From Paracoccaceae bacterium (lineage in GTDB: Bacteria > Pseudomonadota > Alphaproteobacteria > Rhodobacterales > Rhodobacteraceae), in assembly GCA_016764835.1 (NCBI GenBank), contig JAESRD010000303.1, positions 1 through 6,951 on the forward strand: a stretch of DNA of 6,951 nucleotides, read 5' to 3'. Each line of letters starts with the position of its first letter. Positions within the stretch are counted from its first letter, which is position 1. Shown here in pieces: positions 1 to 5,616 of the stretch. Made by a program: the position numbers and the translations under genes. The notes beneath the pieces were generated by a model. That model saw only the letters and a program-made list of their open reading frames with translations, did not search any database and was not told where the DNA came from.

Positions 1-57
1 GAAGAAGGGCTTAAGGCGGCTCATTTGTGCATCCGAAAGCCAGAAAAGATCACTCAT
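1..57 (-). CDS. IS5-like transposase, N-terminal 19 residues (partial)
   Basis: The minus strand from the ATG at 55-57 reads MSDLFWLSDAQMSRLKPFF and continues out of the window. From memory this matches the opening of IS5-family (IS427-like) transposases, which begin with MSDLFWL, then a D-x-Q-M segment and RL-x-PFF. These enzymes are DDE-type transposases that cut and join the element's ends. The catalytic domain is not in the window, so it cannot be said whether the gene is intact. The start is supported by AGGAG 7 nt upstream (65-69 on the plus strand). The direction is away from the XRE/Beta gene pair. Confidence 0.7.
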   Translation of the reverse strand, partial: MSDLFWLSDAQMSRLKPFF

Positions 58-85
58 ATCACTGCTCCTATTGGGGAGCAGTGAT
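58..85 (-). promoter_or_regulatory. Hairpin sequestering the transposase ribosome binding site
   Basis: Positions 58-68 and 75-85 form a perfect 11-bp inverted repeat (ATCACTGCTCC / GGAGCAGTGAT) with a 6-nt loop. In the transposase mRNA the 3' arm contains the GGAG of the AGGAG ribosome binding site and ends at the base before the ATG. Folding would therefore hide the initiation site. Many insertion sequences use such a structure to keep outside transcripts from producing transposase. No U-run follows the stem on either strand, so a terminator is less likely. The structure is seen; the function is inferred. Confidence 0.6.
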
Positions 86-127
86 TCAGACTTCTATGAT
101 AAAATCAATAGGTCCTGACCCTAGGGT

Positions 128-140
128 TTGATCAGATCAA
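128..140. repeat. 13-bp palindrome TTGATC-A-GATCAA
   Basis: A perfect 6-bp inverted repeat with a single central base lies between the proposed IS end and the larger inverted repeat at 143-203. Its size and symmetry suit a binding site for a dimeric repressor. TTGATC could also act as a weak -35-like element, but no -10 sits at a suitable distance. The role is unproven. Confidence 0.4.
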
Positions 141-142
141 GC

Positions 143-203
143 CATCAATACACAACAATTATGTTGCGTCTATTGCGCCCAACATAATTGTTGTGTATTG
201 ATG
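143..203. promoter_or_regulatory. Perfect 24-bp inverted repeat, probable autoregulatory operator
   Basis: Positions 143-166 and 180-203 are exact reverse complements over 24 bp, with 13 nt between them. Each arm holds its own smaller dyad of the form CAACA-N4-TGTTG (153-166 and 180-193). The region therefore looks like two copies of one operator, with centres 27 bp apart. The right arm ends 4 nt before the ATG of the HTH/peptidase gene. It contains CATAAT (183-188), a plausible -10 box; no good -35 box is visible. No Shine-Dalgarno sequence precedes the ATG, so translation may be leaderless or nearly so. If transcription began further upstream, the mRNA would form a very stable hairpin right before the start codon. 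The natural candidate ligand is the HTH protein encoded next to it; this is inferred from position only. Confidence 0.65.
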
Positions 204-207
204 TGCT

Positions 208-1485
208 ATGACTTTTGGAATCATTCTGAACGAAAAAGAGCTGCGCGATGCGAAAGCTCGTCTGACCAAGCTTGCCGACACCTTCTCATCCGAGGAGACA
301 TTCAAACGTGTGGTCGCCGGACTTCCCCCTGAAGTTACTTCGCAAGTAACTCGGATGATGAAGGCTGAACGTGCCGACCTGCAAGCCAGCATCGCCGCAT
401 ATCAAGACGCAAAAGAGAACGGTAGAACAGAAAACCTCGAATCCCATGCAAAGGCCGACCCAGGCGTTACCCTGATCGTTGCCCGCATTGCCAAAGGCTA
501 CTCCCAGAAGGAGCTAGCGTGGCGTCTTGGGCTGAAAGAACAGCAGGTGCAGCGTTACGAGGCAGACAGGTACAGTTCAATTAGCATAAAAAATTACGGT
601 CGCATTGCATCGCTCTTGGGCGTCCACCTAAAAGCAACAATTACCGACGTACCAGCGCTCCGGGGGATGGATGAAGTTATTGCGAGTGCACCAAAGTCTG
701 AAATCAAGAAAATTCTCAAGCATGGGCGAAAGCATGGCTGGTTCGGGGAAGAGTTTGATGAGGATCGCTTAAAGCAGACAATTGCAGAGAACCGCATTCA
801 ATTTGGCAGCCCCTCACTCCTTCGAACGGGTCTCAACGTCGTGGACAAGAGTGAGGACATACTCCTCCACGCTTGGCGGGCTCAGGTTGCTAAACGTGCA
901 AGCGAGTTGCGCGCAACCAGCAACTTCAGTTTTGATCCATTAGACATTGGGTGGTTGCCCGAGTTTGTACACCTCAGTGTCTACGATGACGGGCCGCGAC
1001 GGGCTATGGATATGCTCAGATCAAAAGGCATACTTGCAGTCGTGGAGCGCCAAATAGAAGGCTTAGCAATTGATGGTGCCGCATTCATTGACGGCGACCT
1101 GCCAGTTATCGGTCTGACCTTGCGAAATGACACGCTTGACAACTTCTGGTTCACGATTTTGCATGAAGTAGCTCACACGATTTTGCATTTCAAGACGGGC
1201 CTATCAATAGGATTCTTTGATCAGATGGATTTGCCGTCAACCGATGAGCAAGAAGCTGAGGCAGACCTATTCGCCCAGAACATTTTGATACCGGATGAGG
1301 TCTGGCGAAGGTCCCCAGCTCGAATTGCCAAGTCGGCAGGAGTTATCGAAAAATTTGCGAATGATTTGGGAATCAACCCGGCAATCGTATTTGGCCGGAT
1401 ACGGCGTGAAAGGAAGAACTACGCTATCTTTTCGCAAAAAATTGGGAGGAACACCGTGCGTAAACAATTGATGGAACAAACCTAA
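208..1485 (+). CDS. XRE-family HTH regulator fused to ImmA/IrrE-type zinc metallopeptidase
   Basis: The 425-aa protein has three parts. Residues 1-75 are a charged helical region beginning like HigA-type antitoxin extensions. Residues about 86-140 are an HTH_XRE domain (GYSQKELAWRLGLKEQQVQRYE). Residues about 250-400 are an ImmA/IrrE peptidase domain with HEVAH at 319-323 as zinc and catalytic site, and E351 in EADLFAQNILIP as the likely third ligand. Relatives include ImmA of ICEBs1 and IrrE/PprI of Deinococcus, which cleave XRE-type repressors after stress. Here DNA binding and peptidase are on one chain, so it may repress its own operon from the inverted repeat just upstream and be released by proteolysis (inference). 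ATG 208 is chosen because no other in-frame start lies before the HTH domain; it lacks a Shine-Dalgarno site. The next gene begins 15 bp after the stop. Base composition looks lower in GC than from dapF onward, suggesting transfer. Confidence 0.85.
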   Translation: MTFGIILNEKELRDAKARLTKLADTFSSEETFKRVVAGLPPEVTSQVTRMMKAERADLQASIAAYQDAKENGRTENLESHAKADPGVTLIVARIAKGYSQKELAWRLGLKEQQVQRYEADRYSSISIKNYGRIASLLGVHLKATITDVPALRGMDEVIASAPKSEIKKILKHGRKHGWFGEEFDEDRLKQTIAENRIQFGSPSLLRTGLNVVDKSEDILLHAWRAQVAKRASELRATSNFSFDPLDIGWLPEFVHLSVYDDGPRRAMDMLRSKGILAVVERQIEGLAIDGAAFIDGDLPVIGLTLRNDTLDNFWFTILHEVAHTILHFKTGLSIGFFDQMDLPSTDEQEAEADLFAQNILIPDEVWRRSPARIAKSAGVIEKFANDLGINPAIVFGRIRRERKNYAIFSQKIGRNTVRKQLMEQT

Positions 1486-1500
1486 CGGGAGAAGCCGATA

Positions 1501-2619
1501 ATGTTGCCTTACCACCCAACCCTACGATTGAAGCTTGGAGAATACACCGCTGCGTCACGTATTGCACCGGATATTCAAAAGCACGTCCGCCCCCGTTTTG
1601 TGATCTGCCCACCAAAGGAGCGTGATCCAGAAAAGGGTGCCCCCCTTACGCCGGACGAAATTGCTCATTATAGTGGCGAGAGGATGGGCAAGTACTGGCC
1701 GATCCGCCCAGCATTCGTAGACCCCCAGTTCGTTGCTTCAGCTTTGGGCGACACCGGATTGAAGACGCTTTTTCGGATCGCTCAAGGGCGCAACCCCAAC
1801 CTCATTCCCGTTGCCACCGTCAGTGATTTGTCAAATCCGGTTTACAAAGCATTCCTGAGGTCAAAGTCGCCGCGTCTTGGTGTCTATGTGCCCTATTCAG
1901 AGGTGGAGCCAGAAGTGTTGCTGGCGGGTTTGAAGGCAATTGGTGTTGCCCCCAAAGACACAGTTATTTTCGTAGACTTCACCGGCACAGACCTGACACC
2001 AGAGATCGCATCTGGCGCTGTTGCAGGAATCCTTGACTACCTCAACGAATGTGCCATTTGGGCGCGCATCGTCTTCCAAGGGTCAGCATACCCGGCGGCG
2101 AACCCCGCCGCCGCAGGAGCCGACAAGCTGATACCGCGCGATGAATGGAAAACGTTCCTAGCTGCAATGCGTGAATGCTCTGTACAAAGAGAAGTCATTG
2201 CATACGGCGACTTTGGTGCGGATTGCGGAGAGATGACCTTTTCGACAAAGAGTGGTGGCCGACCGATCCGCCATCTCAGGTACACGACGCCCGACCACAC
2301 CCTAGTTGTACGAGGAAGCAAGGACGGGAAGGATGGAGATGTTATGAAGCAGGTGTTCCAGCGCATCTTGGACAGCGGCCACTTCGCAGGCCAGCACTTC
2401 AGCTATGCAGACGACCGTATCTGGCGTGGTGCCAAAGGTCTTGACGGTTGCGGCAATGCGTCCATGTGGCGCGAATGGAACACGGCACACCACATCACCC
2501 GAGTCGTTCGTGATCTGGGCGCAATGGAGGGAATCAAATTCGCAGATGGTCGGGTTAGCCAACCAAGCCAACAAATCAGCTGGCTGGAAGATGATGATAT
2601 GGTGATTGAACCGTCCTAA
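1501..2619 (+). CDS. Beta-protein family (PF14350-like) protein of unknown function
   Basis: The 372-aa protein matches what I recall of the Beta protein family, named after a phage T4 protein. It has an N-terminal LRLKLGEYTA block (residues 8-17) and a central hydrophobic strand with acidic end (VIFVDFTGTD, 155-164). YGDFG lies at 235-239, followed by RHLRYTTPDHTLVVRG (257-272) and a C-terminal block with WREWNTAHHITRVVRDL (323-339). No signal peptide or membrane segment is visible, so it is probably cytosolic. The biochemical role of the family is unknown to me. The start ATG has GGGAGAAG (1487-1494) 6 nt upstream, and the gene follows the HTH/peptidase gene by 15 bp, so the two are very likely one transcript. 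Members next to HTH or peptidase genes suggest a defence or toxin-like effector, but nothing in the sequence proves it. It ends just before a tRNA-Lys, at the edge of the accessory region. Confidence 0.75.
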   Translation: MLPYHPTLRLKLGEYTAASRIAPDIQKHVRPRFVICPPKERDPEKGAPLTPDEIAHYSGERMGKYWPIRPAFVDPQFVASALGDTGLKTLFRIAQGRNPNLIPVATVSDLSNPVYKAFLRSKSPRLGVYVPYSEVEPEVLLAGLKAIGVAPKDTVIFVDFTGTDLTPEIASGAVAGILDYLNECAIWARIVFQGSAYPAANPAAAGADKLIPRDEWKTFLAAMRECSVQREVIAYGDFGADCGEMTFSTKSGGRPIRHLRYTTPDHTLVVRGSKDGKDGDVMKQVFQRILDSGHFAGQHFSYADDRIWRGAKGLDGCGNASMWREWNTAHHITRVVRDLGAMEGIKFADGRVSQPSQQISWLEDDDMVIEPS

Positions 2620-2645
2620 AAACCGTCTTTATGAACCGTCTTAAA
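2608..2645. repeat. Three short direct repeats of AACCGTC
   Basis: AACCGTC occurs at 2609-2615, 2621-2627 and 2634-2640, a spacing of 12 and 13 bp. The first and third copies match over 12 of 13 bases (GAACCGTCCTAAA and GAACCGTCTTAAA). The array starts inside the last codons of the Beta-protein gene and runs toward the 3' end of tRNA-Lys. It may be a small replication-slippage array or binding sites at the element boundary. No hairpin or terminator is formed. Confidence 0.55.
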
Positions 2646-2676
2646 ACTAATCTATCATCTAAGCGATTGATTTAAA

Positions 2677-2752
2677 TGGTGAGCCGGTCGGGATCCGAAC
2701 CCGAGACCTACTGATTAAAAGTCAGTTGCTCTACCAACTGAGCTACCGGCCC
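2677..2752 (-). tRNA. tRNA-Lys, anticodon TTT
   Basis: The minus strand folds into a full 76-nt cloverleaf with encoded CCA (2677-2679). The acceptor stem is GGGCCGG/CCGGCTC with one G-T wobble, and the discriminator base is A. The D arm is GCTC-AGTTGGTA-GAGC. The anticodon arm ACTGA/TCAGT has loop CTTTTAA, placing TTT at 2717-2719. The T arm TCGGG/CCCGA has loop TTCGGAT. It reads AAA and AAG lysine codons. Its 3' end faces the XRE/Beta gene pair, the usual orientation for an integration site. No second copy of the 3' end is visible in the window, so an attachment duplication is not shown. Confidence 0.97.
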
Positions 2753-2764
2753 ACTTCTAGGCGC

Positions 2765-2793
2765 TTGCTAGGGAGCCTACCGGCCCGCGTCAA
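2765..2793 (-). promoter_or_regulatory. Probable promoter of tRNA-Lys
   Basis: On the minus strand TTGACG (2788-2793) is a strong -35 box. TAGCAA (2765-2770) follows after a 17-bp spacer as a weak -10 box. Transcription would start near 2757-2758, about 5 nt before the mature tRNA end, a normal leader for a tRNA. The -35 match and spacing are seen; the -10 matches the consensus at only three positions. Confidence 0.45.
2773..2786 (-). repeat. Imperfect second copy of the tRNA-Lys 5' end
   Basis: The minus strand reads GGGCCGGTAGGCTC here, against GGGCCGGTAGCTC at the 5' end of the tRNA (2740-2752): identical but for one inserted G. It lies inside the spacer of the proposed tRNA promoter. It may be a remnant of duplication or integration at the tRNA, or a chance match of GC-rich sequence. 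Confidence 0.4.
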
Positions 2794-2858
2794 GCGCGAA
2801 TTCACTCTATTCTTCGCCGTCACTAGAAAAGATGGATTTGCTGCGCTATTGGGCGGGC

Positions 2859-3716
2859 ATGCAGGATAAAGCTCAAACAGGCCTGCCCTTCATGAAAATG
2901 CATGGGCTGGGCAATGATTTCGTCGTTATCGACAAGCGTCAGCACCCTTGGGTGAACATCACGCCTGCCATGGCCGAGGCTATCGCTGACCGGCATTGCG
3001 GTGTTGGCTTTGACCAGCTGACAGTGATCAGCACCCCCGTTGCGGCAGAGCAAAACACCACTAAAGCCCATATCCGCTTAGATTTTTTGAACGCTGACGG
3101 CTCAACGTCGGCTGCCTGCGGCAACGCCACGCGCTGCATTGCCCGCTATGAGATGGACCGCACCGGCGCCTCCGAACTGAATATCGAAACCGCCCGCGGC
3201 ATGCTTTTTGCCCGCGATATCGGCGGCGGGATTACGGCCATCAATATGGGCGCGCCACAGCTGAGCTGGGATGAAATTCCGCTCGCCGAACAGATGGACA
3301 CTCTGATTCTGCCAATCGAGGGCGACCCGACGGCAACAAACATGGGTAATCCACATTGTAGCTTTTTTGTCGATGATGCCGATTCGGTTGATCTGGCGGC
3401 TTTTGGCGCGGCGCATGAGCATCATCCGCTGTTTCCTGAGCGCACCAATGTGCAGGTGGTGCAGGTGTTGTCACCAACGCGGCTGCGCATGCGGGTCTGG
3501 GAGCGCGGGGTAGGGGTGACGCTGGCCTCTGGCTCGTCGTCCTGCGCGGTCGCTGTCGCGGCGGCGCGGCGCGGGCTTGCCGGGCGCAAGGTCGAGATCG
3601 TGCTTGATGGTGGCATCCTTCAGGTCGAATGGGCGCAGGACGGCGTGTGGATGCAGGGCAAAACCGCTCATGTGTTCGACGGCGTGTTGACGCCAACCTT
3701 CTTGGCGGGGCTATAA
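2859..3716 (+). CDS. dapF: Diaminopimelate epimerase (second catalytic Cys replaced by Ser)
   Basis: DapF converts LL- to meso-diaminopimelate, for lysine and peptidoglycan, in the cytosol, using two cysteines without a cofactor. Family blocks are in order: MHGLGNDF (N19), NADGS (N78), ACGNATRC with the first catalytic Cys at 87, NMGNPHC (N164), TNVQVV and WERGVGVT (E215). The second catalytic Cys normally lies in an ACGxGxC block. Here the block reads ASGSSSC, with Ser224 (TCT, 3528-3530) in its place and Cys229 retained further on. Activity is therefore uncertain unless this is an accepted lineage variant. I chose ATG 2859 (285 aa) because alphaproteobacterial DapF proteins have about 8-11 residues before PFMKMHG. 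ATG 2832 would add nine residues, and neither start has a good ribosome binding site. The stop overlaps the mtaB start by one base (TAATG). Confidence 0.93.
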   Translation: MQDKAQTGLPFMKMHGLGNDFVVIDKRQHPWVNITPAMAEAIADRHCGVGFDQLTVISTPVAAEQNTTKAHIRLDFLNADGSTSAACGNATRCIARYEMDRTGASELNIETARGMLFARDIGGGITAINMGAPQLSWDEIPLAEQMDTLILPIEGDPTATNMGNPHCSFFVDDADSVDLAAFGAAHEHHPLFPERTNVQVVQVLSPTRLRMRVWERGVGVTLASGSSSCAVAVAAARRGLAGRKVEIVLDGGILQVEWAQDGVWMQGKTAHVFDGVLTPTFLAGL

Positions 3717-4975
3717 TGACACATAAAACTCCGGTTTTTTCGACCCTTGGTTGCAGGCTTAATGCCTACGAGACCGAAGCCATGCGCGGCTTGGCCAAAA
3801 GCGCCGGGCTGAGCGGCGCGGTTATCGTCAATACTTGCGCCGTTACCGCAGAGGCCGTGCGCAAAGGCAAGCAAGAGATCCGCCGCTTGGCCCGCGAAAA
3901 CCCCGGCATGCCCGTCATCGTCACCGGCTGCGCCGCGCAGATCGAGCCAGAAAGCTACGCTGCCATGCCCGAGGTCAGCCATGTGATCGGCAACCGCGAA
4001 AAGATGACGCCCGAGACCTGGGCGGGCCTGGCGCCAGACCTGATCGGGGCCAGCGAACCGGTGCAGGTTGATGACATCATGTCGGTCACCGAGACCGCCG
4101 GCCATTTGATCGACGGCTTCGGCACCCGCGCGCGCGCCTATGTGCAGGTGCAAAATGGTTGCGATCATCGCTGTACGTTTTGCATCATCCCATACGGTCG
4201 CGGCAATTCGCGCTCGGTCCCGGCGGGCGTGGTGGTTGACCAGATCAAGCGGCTGGCCGAGCGCGGCTACAATGAGGTGGTGCTGACCGGCGTAGACCTG
4301 ACAAGCTGGGGCGCTGACCTGCCCGGCACGCCGCGTTTCGGCGACTTGGTCATGCGCATCTTGCGGCTGGTGCCGAGGCTGGCGCGGCTACGTATCTCGT
4401 CAATCGACTCAATAGAGGTCGATCCGATGTTGATGCATGCGATTGCCGATGAAGAACGGCTCATGCCGCATCTTCACCTGTCACTCCAGGCCGGTCACAA
4501 CATGATCCTCAAGCGGATGAAACGCCGCCATAGCCGCGAAGACGCGATTGCGTTTTGCCAAGAAGCGCAGAGCCTGCGCCCCGGCATGACCTTTGGCGCC
4601 GATATCATTGCCGGTTTCCCAACCGAGACCGATGAGATGTTCGCCGCCTCGCTGGCGCTGGTTGATGATTGCAGCCTGACATGGCTGCATGTCTTCCCCT
4701 ATTCGGCCCGGATAGGCACCCCCGCCGCGCGCATGCCGCAGCTCAACGGCAAAGTGGTCAAGGCCCGCGCTGCCGAGCTGCGTAAGGCTGGCACAGCGGC
4801 GGTCAGCGCCCATTTGGCCGCCCAGCACGGCCAAACCCGCCAAGTGCTGATGGAAACCCCGCTTATGGGCCGCACAGAGCATTTTACCCCGGTTGCGTTC
4901 ACCACCGCCCGCCCGGTTGGCGAGATCGTGCAGCAAAAAATCATTGCCGATGATGGGCAATCTCTGACAACCTAG
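3716..4975 (+). CDS. mtaB: tRNA t6A37 methylthiotransferase MtaB
   Basis: The 419-aa protein is a radical-SAM methylthiotransferase that turns N6-threonylcarbamoyladenosine at position 37 of tRNAs into ms2t6A, supporting decoding of ANN codons. Two iron-sulfur sites are visible. Three N-terminal cysteines (C13 in STLGCRLN, C41 in NTCAVT, C72 in TGCAAQ) hold the auxiliary cluster, and C149/C153/C156 in CDHRCTFC bind the SAM cluster. The STLGCRLN opening fits MtaB better than MiaB or RimO. The last ~50 residues are in the position of a TRAM RNA-binding domain, though I recognise it only weakly. The start at 3716 overlaps the dapF stop (translational coupling). The frame stays open upstream to 3629, but that extension lies inside dapF and lacks conserved sequence. 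Neighbouring tRNA-Lys(TTT) reads ANN codons and carries t6A, a natural substrate class; the proximity may be chance. Confidence 0.93.
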   Translation: MTHKTPVFSTLGCRLNAYETEAMRGLAKSAGLSGAVIVNTCAVTAEAVRKGKQEIRRLARENPGMPVIVTGCAAQIEPESYAAMPEVSHVIGNREKMTPETWAGLAPDLIGASEPVQVDDIMSVTETAGHLIDGFGTRARAYVQVQNGCDHRCTFCIIPYGRGNSRSVPAGVVVDQIKRLAERGYNEVVLTGVDLTSWGADLPGTPRFGDLVMRILRLVPRLARLRISSIDSIEVDPMLMHAIADEERLMPHLHLSLQAGHNMILKRMKRRHSREDAIAFCQEAQSLRPGMTFGADIIAGFPTETDEMFAASLALVDDCSLTWLHVFPYSARIGTPAARMPQLNGKVVKARAAELRKAGTAAVSAHLAAQHGQTRQVLMETPLMGRTEHFTPVAFTTARPVGEIVQQKIIADDGQSLTT

Positions 4976-4993
4976 CGTTTCAGGGAGACAGCC

Positions 4994-5590
4994 ATGCACC
5001 CAAACCAAGTGTTCCACACCGCCGATGCCGCGCAAAACCTAGGCTTTGCCCGCGAGACCGGCTTTGGCATGCTCTGTACCAACGGCCCGACAGCGCCGCT
5101 GACCGCGCATGTGCCGTTCATCCTCAGCGATGATGGCAGCACCGCAGAGCTACACCTGGTGCGTTCAAACGACATTGCCCGCGCCGCCAAAAAGCCGATA
5201 GCCGCCCAGCTGCTGGTTACCGGCCCGCAAAGCTACATTTCGCCCGACTGGTACGAGGCCGCTGACCACGTGCCGACATGGAACTATGTCGCCGTGCGCT
5301 TGACCGGCATGTTGCATCTGCGCCCCGCGACCGAGATGGCCGACCTGCTCGCCCGCCAATCAGCCGTGTTTGAGGCCCGCCTTGCGCCCAAGTCGCCTTG
5401 GACCGCCGACAAAATGACGGATGGCATCGCCGAAAAACTCATGCACCAGATCGTGCCCATGCGGTTTGTCATCACCGCCGTCGATGGCACATGGAAACTG
5501 GGCCAAAACAAGCCCGACCAAGCCCGCGCCGCAGCCGCCCGCCACGTTGCCCCACACGCCCCCGCGCTCGCCGACCTGATGAAACGCTAA
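4994..5590 (+). CDS. PaiB-like FMN-binding negative transcriptional regulator family protein
   Basis: The 198-aa protein is full length for the PaiB/FMN_bind_2 family (about 200 aa). It shows MLCTNGPTAPLTAHVPFIL near residues 26-44, SPDWY at 83-87 with VPTWNYVAVRLTG at 93-105, and IVPMRFVITAVDGTWKLGQNK at 153-172. The family has a split-barrel flavin-binding fold; Bacillus PaiB was described as a repressor of sporulation and protease genes. Proteobacterial members are called regulators by homology, but no DNA-binding motif is seen and an oxidoreductase role is equally possible. AGGGAG (4982-4987) precedes the ATG by 6 nt. The gene follows mtaB by 18 nt and is probably co-transcribed with it. 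The C-terminal ~25 residues are Ala-rich. Confidence 0.85.
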   Translation: MHPNQVFHTADAAQNLGFARETGFGMLCTNGPTAPLTAHVPFILSDDGSTAELHLVRSNDIARAAKKPIAAQLLVTGPQSYISPDWYEAADHVPTWNYVAVRLTGMLHLRPATEMADLLARQSAVFEARLAPKSPWTADKMTDGIAEKLMHQIVPMRFVITAVDGTWKLGQNKPDQARAAAARHVAPHAPALADLMKR

Positions 5591-5616
5591 CCCGCTCCAA
5601 ACCGACAGGACCCGAT

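Larger units (their letters stand above)
1..121 (-). mobile_element. IS5-family-like insertion sequence, 5' end only
   Basis: The left edge holds the start of an insertion sequence that reads leftward out of the window. The sign is a transposase N-terminus on the minus strand (1-57) with a short untranslated leader. I place the element's end near position 121, where the minus strand reads GGGTCAGGACC directly after a TA dinucleotide (122-123). IS5-family members of the IS427 type commonly sit next to a TA target, and the block 119-126 (CCCTAGGG) would be the junction. The other end is outside the window, so neither the terminal inverted repeat nor the target duplication can be confirmed. The family call rests on the first 19 residues of the transposase. 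Confidence 0.6.

Noticed and set aside
58..85. Rho-independent terminator
   Set aside because: The stem is good, but no run of T follows it on either strand; its placement over a ribosome binding site explains it better.
2175..2444. 89-aa plus-strand frame inside the Beta-protein gene
   Set aside because: It overlaps the family-conserved YGDFG to RHLRYT region in another frame and has no motif of its own.
2761..2797. Inverted repeat GCGCTTG/CAAGCGC around the tRNA promoter
   Set aside because: Only 7 bp with a 23-bp gap in GC-rich DNA; it may be chance and needs no separate function.
3629..3715. Upstream extension of mtaB by 29 residues
   Set aside because: The extension lies inside dapF and carries no conserved residues; the family begins at the STLGC block right after the ATG at 3716.
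3668..4168. 166-aa open frame on the minus strand
   Set aside because: It is antisense to the start of mtaB and composed of Gly/Ala/His-rich sequence typical of a shadow frame.
4481..5035. 184-aa open frame on the minus strand
   Set aside because: It is antisense to the C-terminal half of mtaB, whose protein motifs are clear; no family features are seen.
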